In this document: piece after piece, positions 6,565 through 13,202 of the stretch | Layout of the letters: every line of letters starts with the position of its first letter | Position numbering within the stretch: position 1 is the first letter of the stretch | Assembly (NCBI GenBank): GCA_026386995.1 | Contig: JAPLMO010000467.1 | Span: 1-15,493, forward strand | Direction of reading: 5' to 3' | Length of the DNA: 15,493 bases | DNA from: Planctomycetota bacterium | Lineage (GTDB): Bacteria > Planctomycetota > Phycisphaerae > FEN-1346 | Position numbers and translations under genes: made by a program | The notes under the pieces: model-generated | The model's database searches: none | Told to the model about the DNA's origin: nothing | What the model saw: only the letters and a program-made list of their open reading frames with translations

Positions 6565-7491
6565 CACGATGCCTTCAAACAGCGAGGTCGACAGATACCG
6601 CTCGCCGCAACTGGGAATGATAACGACGATGAGTTTCCCCTCCATGTCCTTGCGGGCGGCCACCTTCTGAGCGGCGGCCAGCGCCGCGCCGCTGGAGATG
6701 CCCACCAGCAGCCCCTCTTCCTTGGCCGCGCGCCGGGCCCAGTCGAGCGCTTCCGCGTCGGCAACCTGAATGACTTCGTCGACCAGCGACCGGTCGAGGA
6801 TCGGCGGCACAAAGCCCGCACCGATGCCCTGGATGACGTGCGGCCCGGGCTGGCCGCCCGAAAGGACCGGGCTGCCGGCCGGCTCGACGGCAATCGCCCT
6901 GAACGATGCCTTGCGACGTTTGATGACGTCGGCGACGCCCGTAATGGTGCCGCCCGTGCCCACGCCTGCCACCAAAACGTCGGCCAGGCCGTCGGTGTCC
7001 CACCAGATTTCCTCGGCGGTGGTCCGCCGGTGAATCTCGACGTTGGCGGGGTTTTCAAACTGGTTGGGCATATACGCGTCGGGAGTTTCCTTGACGATGG
7101 CCTTGGCCCGGGCGATGGCGCCGCGCATGCCCTCGGCGGCGGGGGTCAGGACGAGTCCCGACCCCAGGGCCTTCAGGAGTTTCCGCCGTTCCACGCTCAT
7201 GTTCTCGGGCATCGTCAGGACGCACCGCAGACCCTTGACGGCACAGACGAACGCCAGGGCGATGCCCGTGTTACCGCTCGTCGGCTCGACGATCATGGTC
7301 TTGGGTCCGATGCGGCCCTCGCGCTGGGCGGCCGAGATCATCGCAATCCCGATGCGGTCCTTGACGCTCGAAAGCGGGTTGAAGAACTCCAACTTCGCGT
7401 ACACGTTGGCCTTCGACAGGATCATGCGGTGAATGCGGACCAGTTGGGTGAGGCCGATCGTCCAGGCTGCGTCCTCGAAGAGTTTCGCCAC
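6562..7491 (-). CDS. cysK: Cysteine synthase (O-acetylserine sulfhydrylase)
   Basis: CysK is a PLP enzyme that makes L-cysteine from O-acetylserine and sulfide in the cytoplasm. With GTG at 7491 the protein is 309 residues, the normal length. This start has GGAGG at 8 bases and begins [10 protein letters not shown] just ahead of the first conserved strand; the frame stays open to an ATG at 7560, but that lies on top of the predicted promoter. Motifs: [13 protein letters not shown] with K44 for the Schiff base, PTSGNTG (70-76), [10 protein letters not shown] (176-185), [14 protein letters not shown] and GISSGAAL (264-271). An oddity is [10 protein letters not shown] at 11-20, where most relatives have IGNTPLVRL. 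It heads the minus-strand gene run and its stop lies inside a palindromic element. Cystathionine beta-synthase is a less likely reading because no CBS domains follow. Confidence 0.93.
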   Translation of the reverse strand: MAKLFEDAAWTIGLTQLVRIHRMILSKANVYAKLEFFNPLSSVKDRIGIAMISAAQREGRIGPKTMIVEPTSGNTGIALAFVCAVKGLRCVLTMPENMSVERRKLLKALGSGLVLTPAAEGMRGAIARAKAIVKETPDAYMPNQFENPANVEIHRRTTAEEIWWDTDGLADVLVAGVGTGGTITGVADVIKRRKASFRAIAVEPAGSPVLSGGQPGPHVIQGIGAGFVPPILDRSLVDEVIQVADAEALDWARRAAKEEGLLVGISSGAALAAAQKVAARKDMEGKLIVVIIPSCGERYLSTSLFEGIV

Positions 7492-7499
7492 GGCTGGAT

Positions 7500-7504
7500 C
7501 CTCC
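7500..7504 (-). promoter_or_regulatory. Ribosome binding site that sets the cysK GTG start
   Basis: GGAGG on the minus strand (within GCGGAGGATCC) lies 8 bases before GTG at 7491, favouring this start over the upstream in-frame ATG at 7560. Confidence 0.7.
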
Positions 7505-7531
7505 GCTTTAGTGAGGTATCGGATAAGGGCC

Positions 7532-7560
7532 AGTCTAAAGGGCTGCCCATCTGAAGTCAA
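7532..7560 (-). promoter_or_regulatory. Sigma70-type promoter for cysK
   Basis: On the minus strand TTGACT (7555-7560) and TAGACT (7532-7537) are separated by exactly 17 bases. The -35 matches consensus at 5 of 6 positions and the -10 at 4 of 6. Transcription would begin near 7525, giving a leader of about 35 bases that contains the ribosome site. Confidence 0.6.
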
Positions 7561-7600
7561 GCAACCGGCCCTTTCGTGCCGATATAAGAAGTGGGAACCC

Positions 7601-7616
7601 GCCGCACTCGTGCGGC
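7601..7616 (+). other. Short perfect hairpin in the PilZ-gene leader
   Basis: GCCGCAC (7601-7607) pairs with GTGCGGC (7610-7616) around TC. It lies about 40 bases before the PilZ-like start, between it and cysK. It lacks the GTAG foot of the other elements and has no T run, so it may be a relic repeat or a leader structure. No convincing promoter for the PilZ-like gene is visible; TATAAG at 7583-7588 has no matching -35. Confidence 0.4.
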
Positions 7617-7654
7617 AGGGCAGGCCCTCAGACTCTCAAAGGAGGCCAAGGACC

Positions 7655-7996
7655 ATGAATGCGCTTCAGAGCCTGGCCCGGCGCATCGTAGGAAACCGCC
7701 GACGCCACAAACGCAACCCGCTCGTCTATAAGACGACCCTCCTGGACGAACTCAACCAGCCGCTCTTCCAGGGCAAGTCCCTTGACGTCTCCCGTAGCGG
7801 CGTCCGGCTGACCGGCCTGCCCGTCGGCGCCGGCCCCACCGTGAACGCGCTGGTCAGGGTCGACTTCCTGGTTATTCCTAAGGAAGCATCGAGGCGGGCC
7901 TTCAAGGCGTCTGTGGGCGGCTACATCTGCCGCGTTGAGGACAAAAATGACGACCTGATCGTCGCCGTGAAGTTCAACAAGTTCCTGCCCGCGTAG
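7655..7996 (+). CDS. PilZ-domain-like protein
   Basis: PilZ domains bind cyclic di-GMP and switch motility, adhesion or polysaccharide export. The 113-residue product is essentially one domain: an Arg-rich start NRRRHKRNPLVYKTTL (14-29) provides the RxxxR motif (R16, R20), DVSRSGVRL (44-52) provides D/N-x-S-x-x-G, and the rest alternates beta strands ending in DLIVAVKFNKFLPA, like the closing strand of the PilZ barrel. The start is ATG at 7655 with AAAGGAGG 9 bases before it; the longer open frame upstream from 7433 overlaps the cysK promoter and is discarded. The gene is divergent from cysK and followed by a hairpin terminator, so it is probably monocistronic. Nearby genes do not show what it controls. 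The assignment rests on motif pattern alone. Confidence 0.75.
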   Translation: MNALQSLARRIVGNRRRHKRNPLVYKTTLLDELNQPLFQGKSLDVSRSGVRLTGLPVGAGPTVNALVRVDFLVIPKEASRRAFKASVGGYICRVEDKNDDLIVAVKFNKFLPA

Positions 7997-8021
7997 GCAG
8001 CCCCAAAACCGGACCGACCAT

Positions 8022-8057
8022 AGGGCGGAGGGCGCGGAAGAGCCGCGGCCCCGCCCT
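8022..8057 (+). terminator. Hairpin terminator after the PilZ-like gene
   Basis: AGGGCGG (8022-8028) pairs with CCGCCCT (8051-8057), and the inner GGCGCGG/CCGCGGCC extends the stem with one mismatch around AAGAG. It is 25 bases past the stop codon and followed by TTCTCGCATTT, a poor T run, so efficiency is uncertain. Confidence 0.5.
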
Positions 8058-8133
8058 TCTCGCATTTCCGGACCCCGCTTGAATTCTCGAATTGCAGCGA
8101 CCGGACTTGCGCGCCGTAGCGCTGGGCCTTGTG

Positions 8134-8173
8134 CCCCGCGCAGCACCGCGCGGGGGATAAACCCCCGCGCTAC
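8134..8173 (-). repeat. GTAG-footed triple-arm palindrome upstream of nifU
   Basis: Three arms are present: CCCCGCGC (8134-8141), GCGCGGGGG (8148-8156) and CCCCCGCGC (8162-8170). The central arm can pair with either neighbour, with loops of 6 and 5 bases. On the minus strand the element starts TGTAGCGCGGGGG, sharing the GTAG foot with the other repeats here. It lies upstream of the predicted nifU promoter, so it is probably a repeat and not an attenuator. Confidence 0.75.
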
Positions 8174-8192
8174 AATCTCGTCCGCTGTCTTC

Positions 8193-8221
8193 TTGCTACG
8201 CCCCACCGGCGTTCGTACAAT
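8193..8221 (+). promoter_or_regulatory. Sigma70-type promoter for the nifU operon
   Basis: TTGCTA (8193-8198) and TACAAT (8216-8221) are spaced by 17 bases. The -10 matches 5 of 6 consensus positions and the -35 matches 4 of 6. Transcription would start near 8228, about 24 bases before the nifU ATG, with GGAG at 8234-8241 in between. No IscR-like operator was recognised. Confidence 0.55.
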
Positions 8222-8251
8222 ATCTGTTGAGAAACCTGGAGTTAAGACGCC

Positions 8252-9103
8252 ATGTGGGACTACACTGAGAAGGTCAAAGAGCACTTCCTGAACCCGCGCA
8301 ACGCCGGGGAGATTGCCGGGCCCGACCTCGATGCCACCGTCGGCAACATCACCTGCGGCGACGCGCTGCGCCTGATGGTCAAACTGGACAAGGCCGGCCG
8401 CATCGTCGACGCCAAGTTCCAGACCTTCGGCTGCGCCAGCGCCATCGCCTCCAGCGACGCCCTCATCGAGATCATCAAGGGCAAGACACTCGACGAGGCC
8501 GCACGCATCACCAACGACGACATCGCCCGGTACCTGGGCGGCCTGCCCGAGGCCAAGATGCACTGCTCCGTCATGGGCATGGAGGCCCTCCAGAAGGCCA
8601 TCGCCCAGTACCGCAAACAGCCGTTCGCCCTGGAAGACGAGGGCAAGATCGTCTGCCGCTGCTTCGGCGTCACCGACAAACTCATCGAGAAGGTCGTCCG
8701 CGAGCACAACCTCCACACCGTCGAGGAAGTGACGCACTTTACCAAGGCCGGCGGGGGTTGCGGCGGATGCCACCGCGAGATCGAAGAGATCATCGCCCGC
8801 GTCCACGGCACGGCCCCAGTCGCCGAGGCCAAGCGGGCGCCAGCCATGACCAACCTCCAGCGTATCAACCGCATCCAGGAGGTGCTCACGACCGAGGTCA
8901 AGCCTCTCCTCCAGGCCGATGGCGGCGACGTCGAACTCGTGGACGTTGACGGCAAGCGCGTCCTCGTCGCCTTCCGCGGGCACTGCGCCTGGTGCCCCGT
9001 CAGCGACGTCACCCTCAAGGGCGCCGTCCAGGCCAAACTCCGGGAACTCGTGGACCCCGAGATCGTCGTTGAAGACGTCGGCGAACATTTAAACAAAACA
9101 TGA
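8252..9103 (+). CDS. nifU: NifU, three-domain iron-sulfur cluster scaffold
   Basis: NifU assembles Fe-S clusters from iron and NifS-derived sulfur and hands them to apoproteins. The 283 residues show all three domains. The IscU-like domain (1-125) has the cysteines C35 (GNITCGDALR), C61 (FQTFGCASAIASSDAL) and C105 (KMHCSVMGMEAL). The central BFD-like [2Fe-2S] domain has CRCFGVTD (C135, C137) and GGGCGGCH (C170, C173). The C-terminal Nfu-type domain (about 203-280) has KPLLQADGGDVELVDVDG and the CAWC motif (C245, C248). No domain or key cysteine is missing. The start is ATG at 8252 (MWDYTEKVKEHFLNPRN). It leads an operon with nifS 87 bases downstream. No nitrogenase gene is in view, so a housekeeping NIF-type role is as likely as nitrogen fixation. 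Confidence 0.95.
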   Translation: MWDYTEKVKEHFLNPRNAGEIAGPDLDATVGNITCGDALRLMVKLDKAGRIVDAKFQTFGCASAIASSDALIEIIKGKTLDEAARITNDDIARYLGGLPEAKMHCSVMGMEALQKAIAQYRKQPFALEDEGKIVCRCFGVTDKLIEKVVREHNLHTVEEVTHFTKAGGGCGGCHREIEEIIARVHGTAPVAEAKRAPAMTNLQRINRIQEVLTTEVKPLLQADGGDVELVDVDGKRVLVAFRGHCAWCPVSDVTLKGAVQAKLRELVDPEIVVEDVGEHLNKT

Positions 9104-9118
9104 GTCCGCACGTTTAGC

Positions 9119-9137
9119 CGTCGCCGGCACGGCGACG
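9119..9137 (+). other. Hairpin between nifU and nifS
   Basis: CGTCGCCG (9119-9126) pairs perfectly with CGGCGACG (9130-9137) around GCA, 16 bases after the nifU stop. A second short palindrome, AAGGCCGGCCTT, occupies 9164-9175. No T run follows, so this looks more like an mRNA-processing or stability structure than a terminator. Confidence 0.45.
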
Positions 9138-9190
9138 CGAACCGTCAAACGCGCCGCGAACACAAGGCCGGCCTTTCGAAAGACGACAAA

Positions 9191-10384
9191 ATGCCCAAGG
9201 TCATTTATCTCGACAACAACGCCACAACCGCCGTCGCCCCCGAGGTCCGCGAGGCCATGGAGCCGTTCCTGGGCGGCCTGTACGGGAACCCCTCCAGCAT
9301 CCACACCTTCGGCGGACAGGTGGCCAAGCACGTCGACCGCGCCCGCGAGCAACTCGCGCACCTGCTGGGCGCCGACCCCGGCGAACTCATCTTCACCTCG
9401 TGCGGCACGGAGAGCGACAACGCCGCCATCCGCAGCGCCCTGGCCACGCACCCCGAACGCCGCCACATCATCACGACGCGCGTCGAACATCCTGCGGTCG
9501 GGAACCTTGTGCATGCCCTGGCCCAGCCCGGCCCCGGCCGCACGCACTACCACGTCACGGAACTCGGCGTCGACGCCCAGGGCATACTCAACCTGGCCGA
9601 CCTGGAACGGGCCATCGATGACGACACGGCGATCGTCTCTGTCATGTGGGCCAACAACGAGACGGGCGTCGTCTTTCCGATCCAGGAGATCGGCGCCCTG
9701 TGCCGCCGGCGCGGCGTCCTCTTCCACACCGACGCCGTGCAGGCCGTCGGCAAGATCCCGATCGACCTGGCGAAACTGCCCATCGACATGCTGAGCCTCT
9801 CGGGCCACAAGTTGCACGCCCCCAAGGGCATCGGGGCGCTGTACGTGCGTCGCGGCACGCGGTTCTCGCCCTTCATCATCGGCGGCCACCAGGAGAACAA
9901 CCGCCGCGGAGGGACCGAGTCCGTGCCCCTGGTCGTCGGCCTCGGCAAGGCCGCAGAACTGGCCGAGAAGAACATGCCCCTGGAGCAGACCCAGGTCCGC
10001 GCCCTGCGCGACCGCATCGAGAAAGGGCTGCTGGCGACCGCACCCGCCGCCATGATCAACGGCCACCCCGTCCATCGCCTGCCCAACACGACCAACATCA
10101 GTTTCGAGTACGTCGAGGGCGAGGCCATCCTGCTGATGCTCGACCAGCACGGCGTCTGCGCCTCCAGCGGCTCGGCCTGCACGAGCGGCAGCCTCGAGCC
10201 CAGCCACGTGCTGCGGGCGATGGGCGTGCCGTTTACGGCGGCCCACGGGTCGATCCGCTTCAGCCTGAGCGTCTACAACACCCGGGAGGAGATCGACACC
10301 GTGCTGGAAGTGCTGCCGCCGATAATCCGCCGCCTGCGCGAGATCTCGCCCTTCGGCCGCGAAAAACTTTCTACCGCCAAGTAA
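9191..10384 (+). CDS. nifS: Cysteine desulfurase, NifS/IscS type
   Basis: NifS is a PLP enzyme that takes sulfur from L-cysteine as a persulfide and passes it to the scaffold, releasing alanine. The 397-residue protein has YLDNNATTAVAPEV (6-19), VEHPAVGN with H100, NNETGVVFPIQEIG (155-168), HTDAVQAVGK with D181 and Q184, SLSGHKLHAPKGIGALY with PLP lysine K207, GGHQENNRRGGTE (231-243) and the catalytic loop SSGSACTSGSLEPSHVL with C330. The loop length is that of group I desulfurases. The start MPKVIYLDNN is the family norm; its ribosome site is weak. Together with nifU this is a NIF-type module, and the next gene begins 11 bases after its stop. Naming it nifS over iscS rests on the partner being a full NifU and not IscU. 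Confidence 0.95.
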   Translation: MPKVIYLDNNATTAVAPEVREAMEPFLGGLYGNPSSIHTFGGQVAKHVDRAREQLAHLLGADPGELIFTSCGTESDNAAIRSALATHPERRHIITTRVEHPAVGNLVHALAQPGPGRTHYHVTELGVDAQGILNLADLERAIDDDTAIVSVMWANNETGVVFPIQEIGALCRRRGVLFHTDAVQAVGKIPIDLAKLPIDMLSLSGHKLHAPKGIGALYVRRGTRFSPFIIGGHQENNRRGGTESVPLVVGLGKAAELAEKNMPLEQTQVRALRDRIEKGLLATAPAAMINGHPVHRLPNTTNISFEYVEGEAILLMLDQHGVCASSGSACTSGSLEPSHVLRAMGVPFTAAHGSIRFSLSVYNTREEIDTVLEVLPPIIRRLREISPFGREKLSTAK

Positions 10385-10395
10385 AGGAGTGGACC

Positions 10396-10899
10396 ATGTC
10401 GCAGATGTTTTTCAACGAAATCGAGGCCGCCAGGATCGCCCAGAACATGGAGAAGAACGGCCTGGCCTTCTACCAGCGCGCCGCCGCCAAGACCGCCGAC
10501 GCCAGAGTCCGCGACATCTTCAAGAACCTGATCGAGGACGAGAAGAACCACCTCGCCACGTTCGAGCGACTCGAGGCGACCCTCGAGGCCCGCCGCACCG
10601 CAGGCCACGAGTTCGAGGACGACGCCGAACTCGGCGCCTACATCGACCGCCTCCTCCAGACTCAGGTCTTCTGCGAGAAGTGCGCGGCCCCCGGCATGCT
10701 CGACAAGGCCCACGACGACTGCTCGGCCCTGGCCGTCAGCCTCCAGGCCGAACGCGACGCCATCGTCTTCTACCAGGAGATGCTCGACTTCGTCGATTCT
10801 AAGGAGGCCAAGGAAGCCTTCGAGTGGATCCTAAAGGAAGAGCGGCAGCACCTGGTGACCATCGGCGAGCGCGGCACGGCGTGCGGCTTTAATATCTGA
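10396..10899 (+). CDS. Ferritin-like / rubrerythrin-like diiron protein
   Basis: The 167-residue product is a four-helix ferritin-like protein. The two halves each carry the diiron signature: E19 with IEDEKNHLATF (E49, H52), and E119 with LKEERQHLVTI (E149, H152). The rubredoxin domain of classical rubrerythrin is absent, but CEKC (C93, C96), C109 and C163 give a small cysteine set between and after the helical halves. The start is ATG at 10396 with AAAGGAG 8 bases before it and 11 bases after the nifS stop, so translation is likely coupled. Family members reduce peroxide or store and oxidise iron; beside nifU and nifS a role in iron supply or protection of cluster assembly is plausible but inferred. 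No terminator is evident in the 126 bases before the convergent next gene. Confidence 0.85.
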   Translation: MSQMFFNEIEAARIAQNMEKNGLAFYQRAAAKTADARVRDIFKNLIEDEKNHLATFERLEATLEARRTAGHEFEDDAELGAYIDRLLQTQVFCEKCAAPGMLDKAHDDCSALAVSLQAERDAIVFYQEMLDFVDSKEAKEAFEWILKEERQHLVTIGERGTACGFNI

Positions 10900-11025
10900 G
10901 TCGCCCCGTTCCTCTGCCGATAACGCAGGGTACTGTCCGGATTCTTTCGCACTTTCCCATTTTTGGAACCCCCGTCCCCGGCACTTGCTGTCGCGCAGCA
11001 ACTGATTACTGCCGTTCTCGCGGCG

Positions 11026-12780
11026 TCACATGGCGCTACTGCCTGGCCCTTTTGGTTTCAACTCAAACCACCTGAGCGTAACTCCTCTTTCAAGAGGAGT
11101 GGAAACCCGCAATGTTTGAGTGCCCTTGCTCAGTTTTATATCCACTGGCGCCGTCGTTTCCCACAATCCGTACGAGTTGAGGATATTGACAGTTGCAATC
11201 TTATTTGTGCCGGAGACGATGTCCAAAACCTGTTCGCGGTTCACCACCGCAACTCTCATTGTCAATCCATATATTCCTGTCGCGGGAACAGCGATGGCGT
11301 AGTCCACCCAGGCGCTTTTCATGCTCGGCTGGAAATGCACCTGTTTGCCGCCGTCGAAACAGTCGTGAACCAAGACACCCGCCGTCTGGCCTCCATAGGA
11401 AACCTCGCCGCCCATCTTGGCAAAAAATTCCGCCTCAACGTGTATGACGCCGGGCACCACCCTGAAAGGCGGCTCCGGCCTGGTTGTTGATGTTGATGCC
11501 TGCTTCGCCTTCAGTAGCCTGGATGTTGATGCCGGCCCGGCGCCTGGATCTGAGTTTGCCTCTTCCGCCTTTTCTGACGCCGCCAGCTCTGCCGGTGTTG
11601 CCCTCGTTGACTGCTCAAGGGCGCGGGCTACTACGCCCATAACCGCAGCAGCCTGTTCTTTTGAAGCGAGTGTTGATGCAAGCCATCGCAGATGTTCAAC
11701 CTGCGAGAATACCGTCACGCGCGACCGCGCCTGGGCCCCCGCAAGAAAATCAGGGCCCGACATCCCCTCGATCCTCGACACCTGCCATCCGCGACCATAG
11801 CCAACGCGCCAACCATCGATCGACTTATAGGCAACACAGGCATGCGCAGGCTGCCCAACCCCTATGGCCGGGATGCCGAACGCCTGACATATAAACACGG
11901 ACCACGATGATCTGGGACCACATTTTCCGCCGCCTTCCAGCACGGATTTGAAACCGTTTGTATAGGGCCAGGGCGAGTTTCTGCGCCACACCTGGCTTGT
12001 CGACCCAACAACTCCCTCGTTGACTCTCAAATCCGGCCGCCAGGCATTGATCGCTTCCCTTGCCCATGTCAGATCACTCTCGGACGCGCACGACGATACA
12101 ACCTTTTGATACTCCCAAACGGTAAGATTGTCGAAACTGGGGAACAGTTCCTTGTTCTTGTGCGCCGACTTGAAGTAATTGTACCGAACGACAGGATCGC
12201 TGGGATTTTCCTGCATGCCGGCGCCTCTGTTGCCGGTGCCTGGAGGGGCAAGGGCGGTGGCGATGGCGAGCCTCAGATATATGCCTTGCCTTGACTCTAA
12301 ATCAGCGGCGAAGATCCTTTTCCAAATATCCAGCGATCCGGCGGGAATCGTGTAGTTGTTACTCTCCCTGGCCGCTATTCCCGTGGGTGTTGCACCTTCC
12401 AGATACATATCCATCGCTTGCGGATTCTTCAGAAGCCAGGTCAGGAATACCTTATTGGCCGGATCGGCTTTCGCAAACTTTCCTATGTTGTCAAGGCCGA
12501 CCTTCGACATCAGTTGTCGCTGATCCAGCGTGTTCAGGAAGATGGGGTCCTTCAGGAGGGCTTTCAGGCCCGCCTCTGATATGCGATTTGCGGCAGCAGG
12601 CACTTTCTTACTCAGCCACGTGGAGATCCTGGCATGGTATACGCTGAAATCGCCGGTTCTGATGGCTCCGTCCAGATCATAAAAGGCCGTGGCTGCCAAT
12701 ACATGGTCGTTCATGGGCAGCAACAATAACATGCCGCAAACGACGAGTAATCGGGCCGCCTGTGTCTTCAGTGTGTTCAT
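11026..12780 (-). CDS. Secreted transglutaminase-like protein with C-terminal CBM6-like domain
   Basis: The 584-residue product begins with a signal peptide (LLVVCGMLLLLP, cleavage probably after VLAA). The frame stays open to 13095, but the signal peptide places the start at ATG 12780, with only a weak GGGAA site. Residues 31-260 are helical and unrecognised. A transglutaminase-like segment follows: EGGGKCGPRSSWSVFICQAF (282-301, nucleophile C287), then GIPAIGVGQPAHACVAY with H313, then DGWRVGYGRGW. A low-complexity Ala/Ser/Thr linker (395-440) leads to a CBM6/CBM35-like domain (446-575): VIHVEAEFF at its start, WVDYAIAVPATGIYGLTMRV in the middle and GTQTLRVSTP, LRWFELKP at the end. That layout suggests a cell-surface or secreted enzyme acting on a carbohydrate-bound substrate; the reaction is unknown. 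GC looks lower than in the neighbours. It is convergent with the ferritin-like gene. Confidence 0.8.
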   Translation of the reverse strand: MNTLKTQAARLLVVCGMLLLLPMNDHVLAATAFYDLDGAIRTGDFSVYHARISTWLSKKVPAAANRISEAGLKALLKDPIFLNTLDQRQLMSKVGLDNIGKFAKADPANKVFLTWLLKNPQAMDMYLEGATPTGIAARESNNYTIPAGSLDIWKRIFAADLESRQGIYLRLAIATALAPPGTGNRGAGMQENPSDPVVRYNYFKSAHKNKELFPSFDNLTVWEYQKVVSSCASESDLTWAREAINAWRPDLRVNEGVVGSTSQVWRRNSPWPYTNGFKSVLEGGGKCGPRSSWSVFICQAFGIPAIGVGQPAHACVAYKSIDGWRVGYGRGWQVSRIEGMSGPDFLAGAQARSRVTVFSQVEHLRWLASTLASKEQAAAVMGVVARALEQSTRATPAELAASEKAEEANSDPGAGPASTSRLLKAKQASTSTTRPEPPFRVVPGVIHVEAEFFAKMGGEVSYGGQTAGVLVHDCFDGGKQVHFQPSMKSAWVDYAIAVPATGIYGLTMRVAVVNREQVLDIVSGTNKIATVNILNSYGLWETTAPVDIKLSKGTQTLRVSTPLERGVTLRWFELKPKGPGSSAM

Positions 12781-13093
12781 ACTGTTCCCGATGCCACCAT
12801 CTCCCGCCAACCCCCCATGCCTAAACCGACACTTACGGCCGGAGTACCCCAAAATCAGTGCCCGCAGCCCCCGGCCACACCTGGTTATACTGGTGAGCCG
12901 GGCCGTCTGTTGTCGGAATTTCCGCGGCCCCCCAACCGCCGCTGGAGATGATCTGTTCCGTATCATGCTACGAGAGAACTTTGCGCGGTGGGGCTGTCGC
13001 CCAGGCGACTCTTCGACCTCACAAGCCGTGCCCATGCGTGCCGGCGGCTGACCGGCCCGTTGTTTCTCAAGCCGCACTTCGCAATCCGCAATC
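12781..13093. other. Noncoding stretch upstream of the transglutaminase-like gene
   Basis: I see no gene here. The minus-strand frame of the downstream gene is open across it, but its translation is Arg/Gly-rich, lacks a family pattern and precedes the signal peptide, so it is leader or spacer. No promoter of good quality was found; TATAAC on the minus strand near 12883-12888 lacks a -35 partner. Confidence 0.5.
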
Positions 13094-13133
13094 AAAAATA
13101 CGGAGCCGGGTCGGCTTCTGCCGGCCCGGCTCC
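13094..13133 (-). terminator. Rho-independent terminator after the FlgM-like gene
   Basis: GGAGCCGGG (13102-13110) pairs with CCCGGCTCC (13125-13133); CGGC/GCCG continues the stem to a TTCT tetraloop. On the minus strand it is followed by GTATTTTTG. This is the best terminator in the window and ends transcription of the FlgM-like gene before the transglutaminase-like gene. Confidence 0.8.
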
Positions 13134-13176
13134 CTGCCCGACTGCCAACGTCCTGCGACTTTGACCTCCCCGTTTG

Positions 13177-13202
13177 GGGCTATAGCCGCGCGGCTACAGC
13201 CC
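13177..13202 (-). repeat. GTAG palindrome spanning the FlgM-like stop codon
   Basis: A 12-base stem, GGGCTATAGCCG (13177-13188) against CGGCTACAGCCC (13191-13202), has one mismatch and a 2-base loop. On the minus strand the first arm contains CTGTAG, where TAG is the stop codon of the FlgM-like gene (13194-13196), so the coding sequence ends inside the element. Confidence 0.75.

Noticed and set aside
5025..6620. 531-codon plus-strand open frame
   Set aside because: Antisense to the URO-D-family gene and ndk, both strongly supported by motifs.
6039..7058. Reading ndk as a 339-residue fusion with an N-terminal extension
   Set aside because: The extension is an out-of-frame translation of cysK, and a strong ribosome site sits right before the canonical Ndk N-terminus at 6509.
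7628..9088. 486-codon minus-strand open frame
   Set aside because: Antisense to the PilZ-like gene and nifU, crossing the promoter and terminator between them; no domain pattern.
9089..10246. 385-codon minus-strand open frame
   Set aside because: Antisense shadow of nifS, which has every catalytic motif.
10985..11001. TTGCTG/CAGCAA hairpin as terminator between convergent genes
   Set aside because: Only a 6-base stem with no T run on either strand.
11081..11100. ACTCCTCTT/AAGAGGAGT inverted repeat
   Set aside because: It lies within the coding sequence of the CBM6-like domain (TPLERGVTL) and is well explained by codons; no second copy seen.
12781..13095. N-terminal extension of the transglutaminase-like protein
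   Set aside because: It would place 105 Arg-rich residues before a clear signal peptide and read up to the terminator hairpin of the preceding gene.
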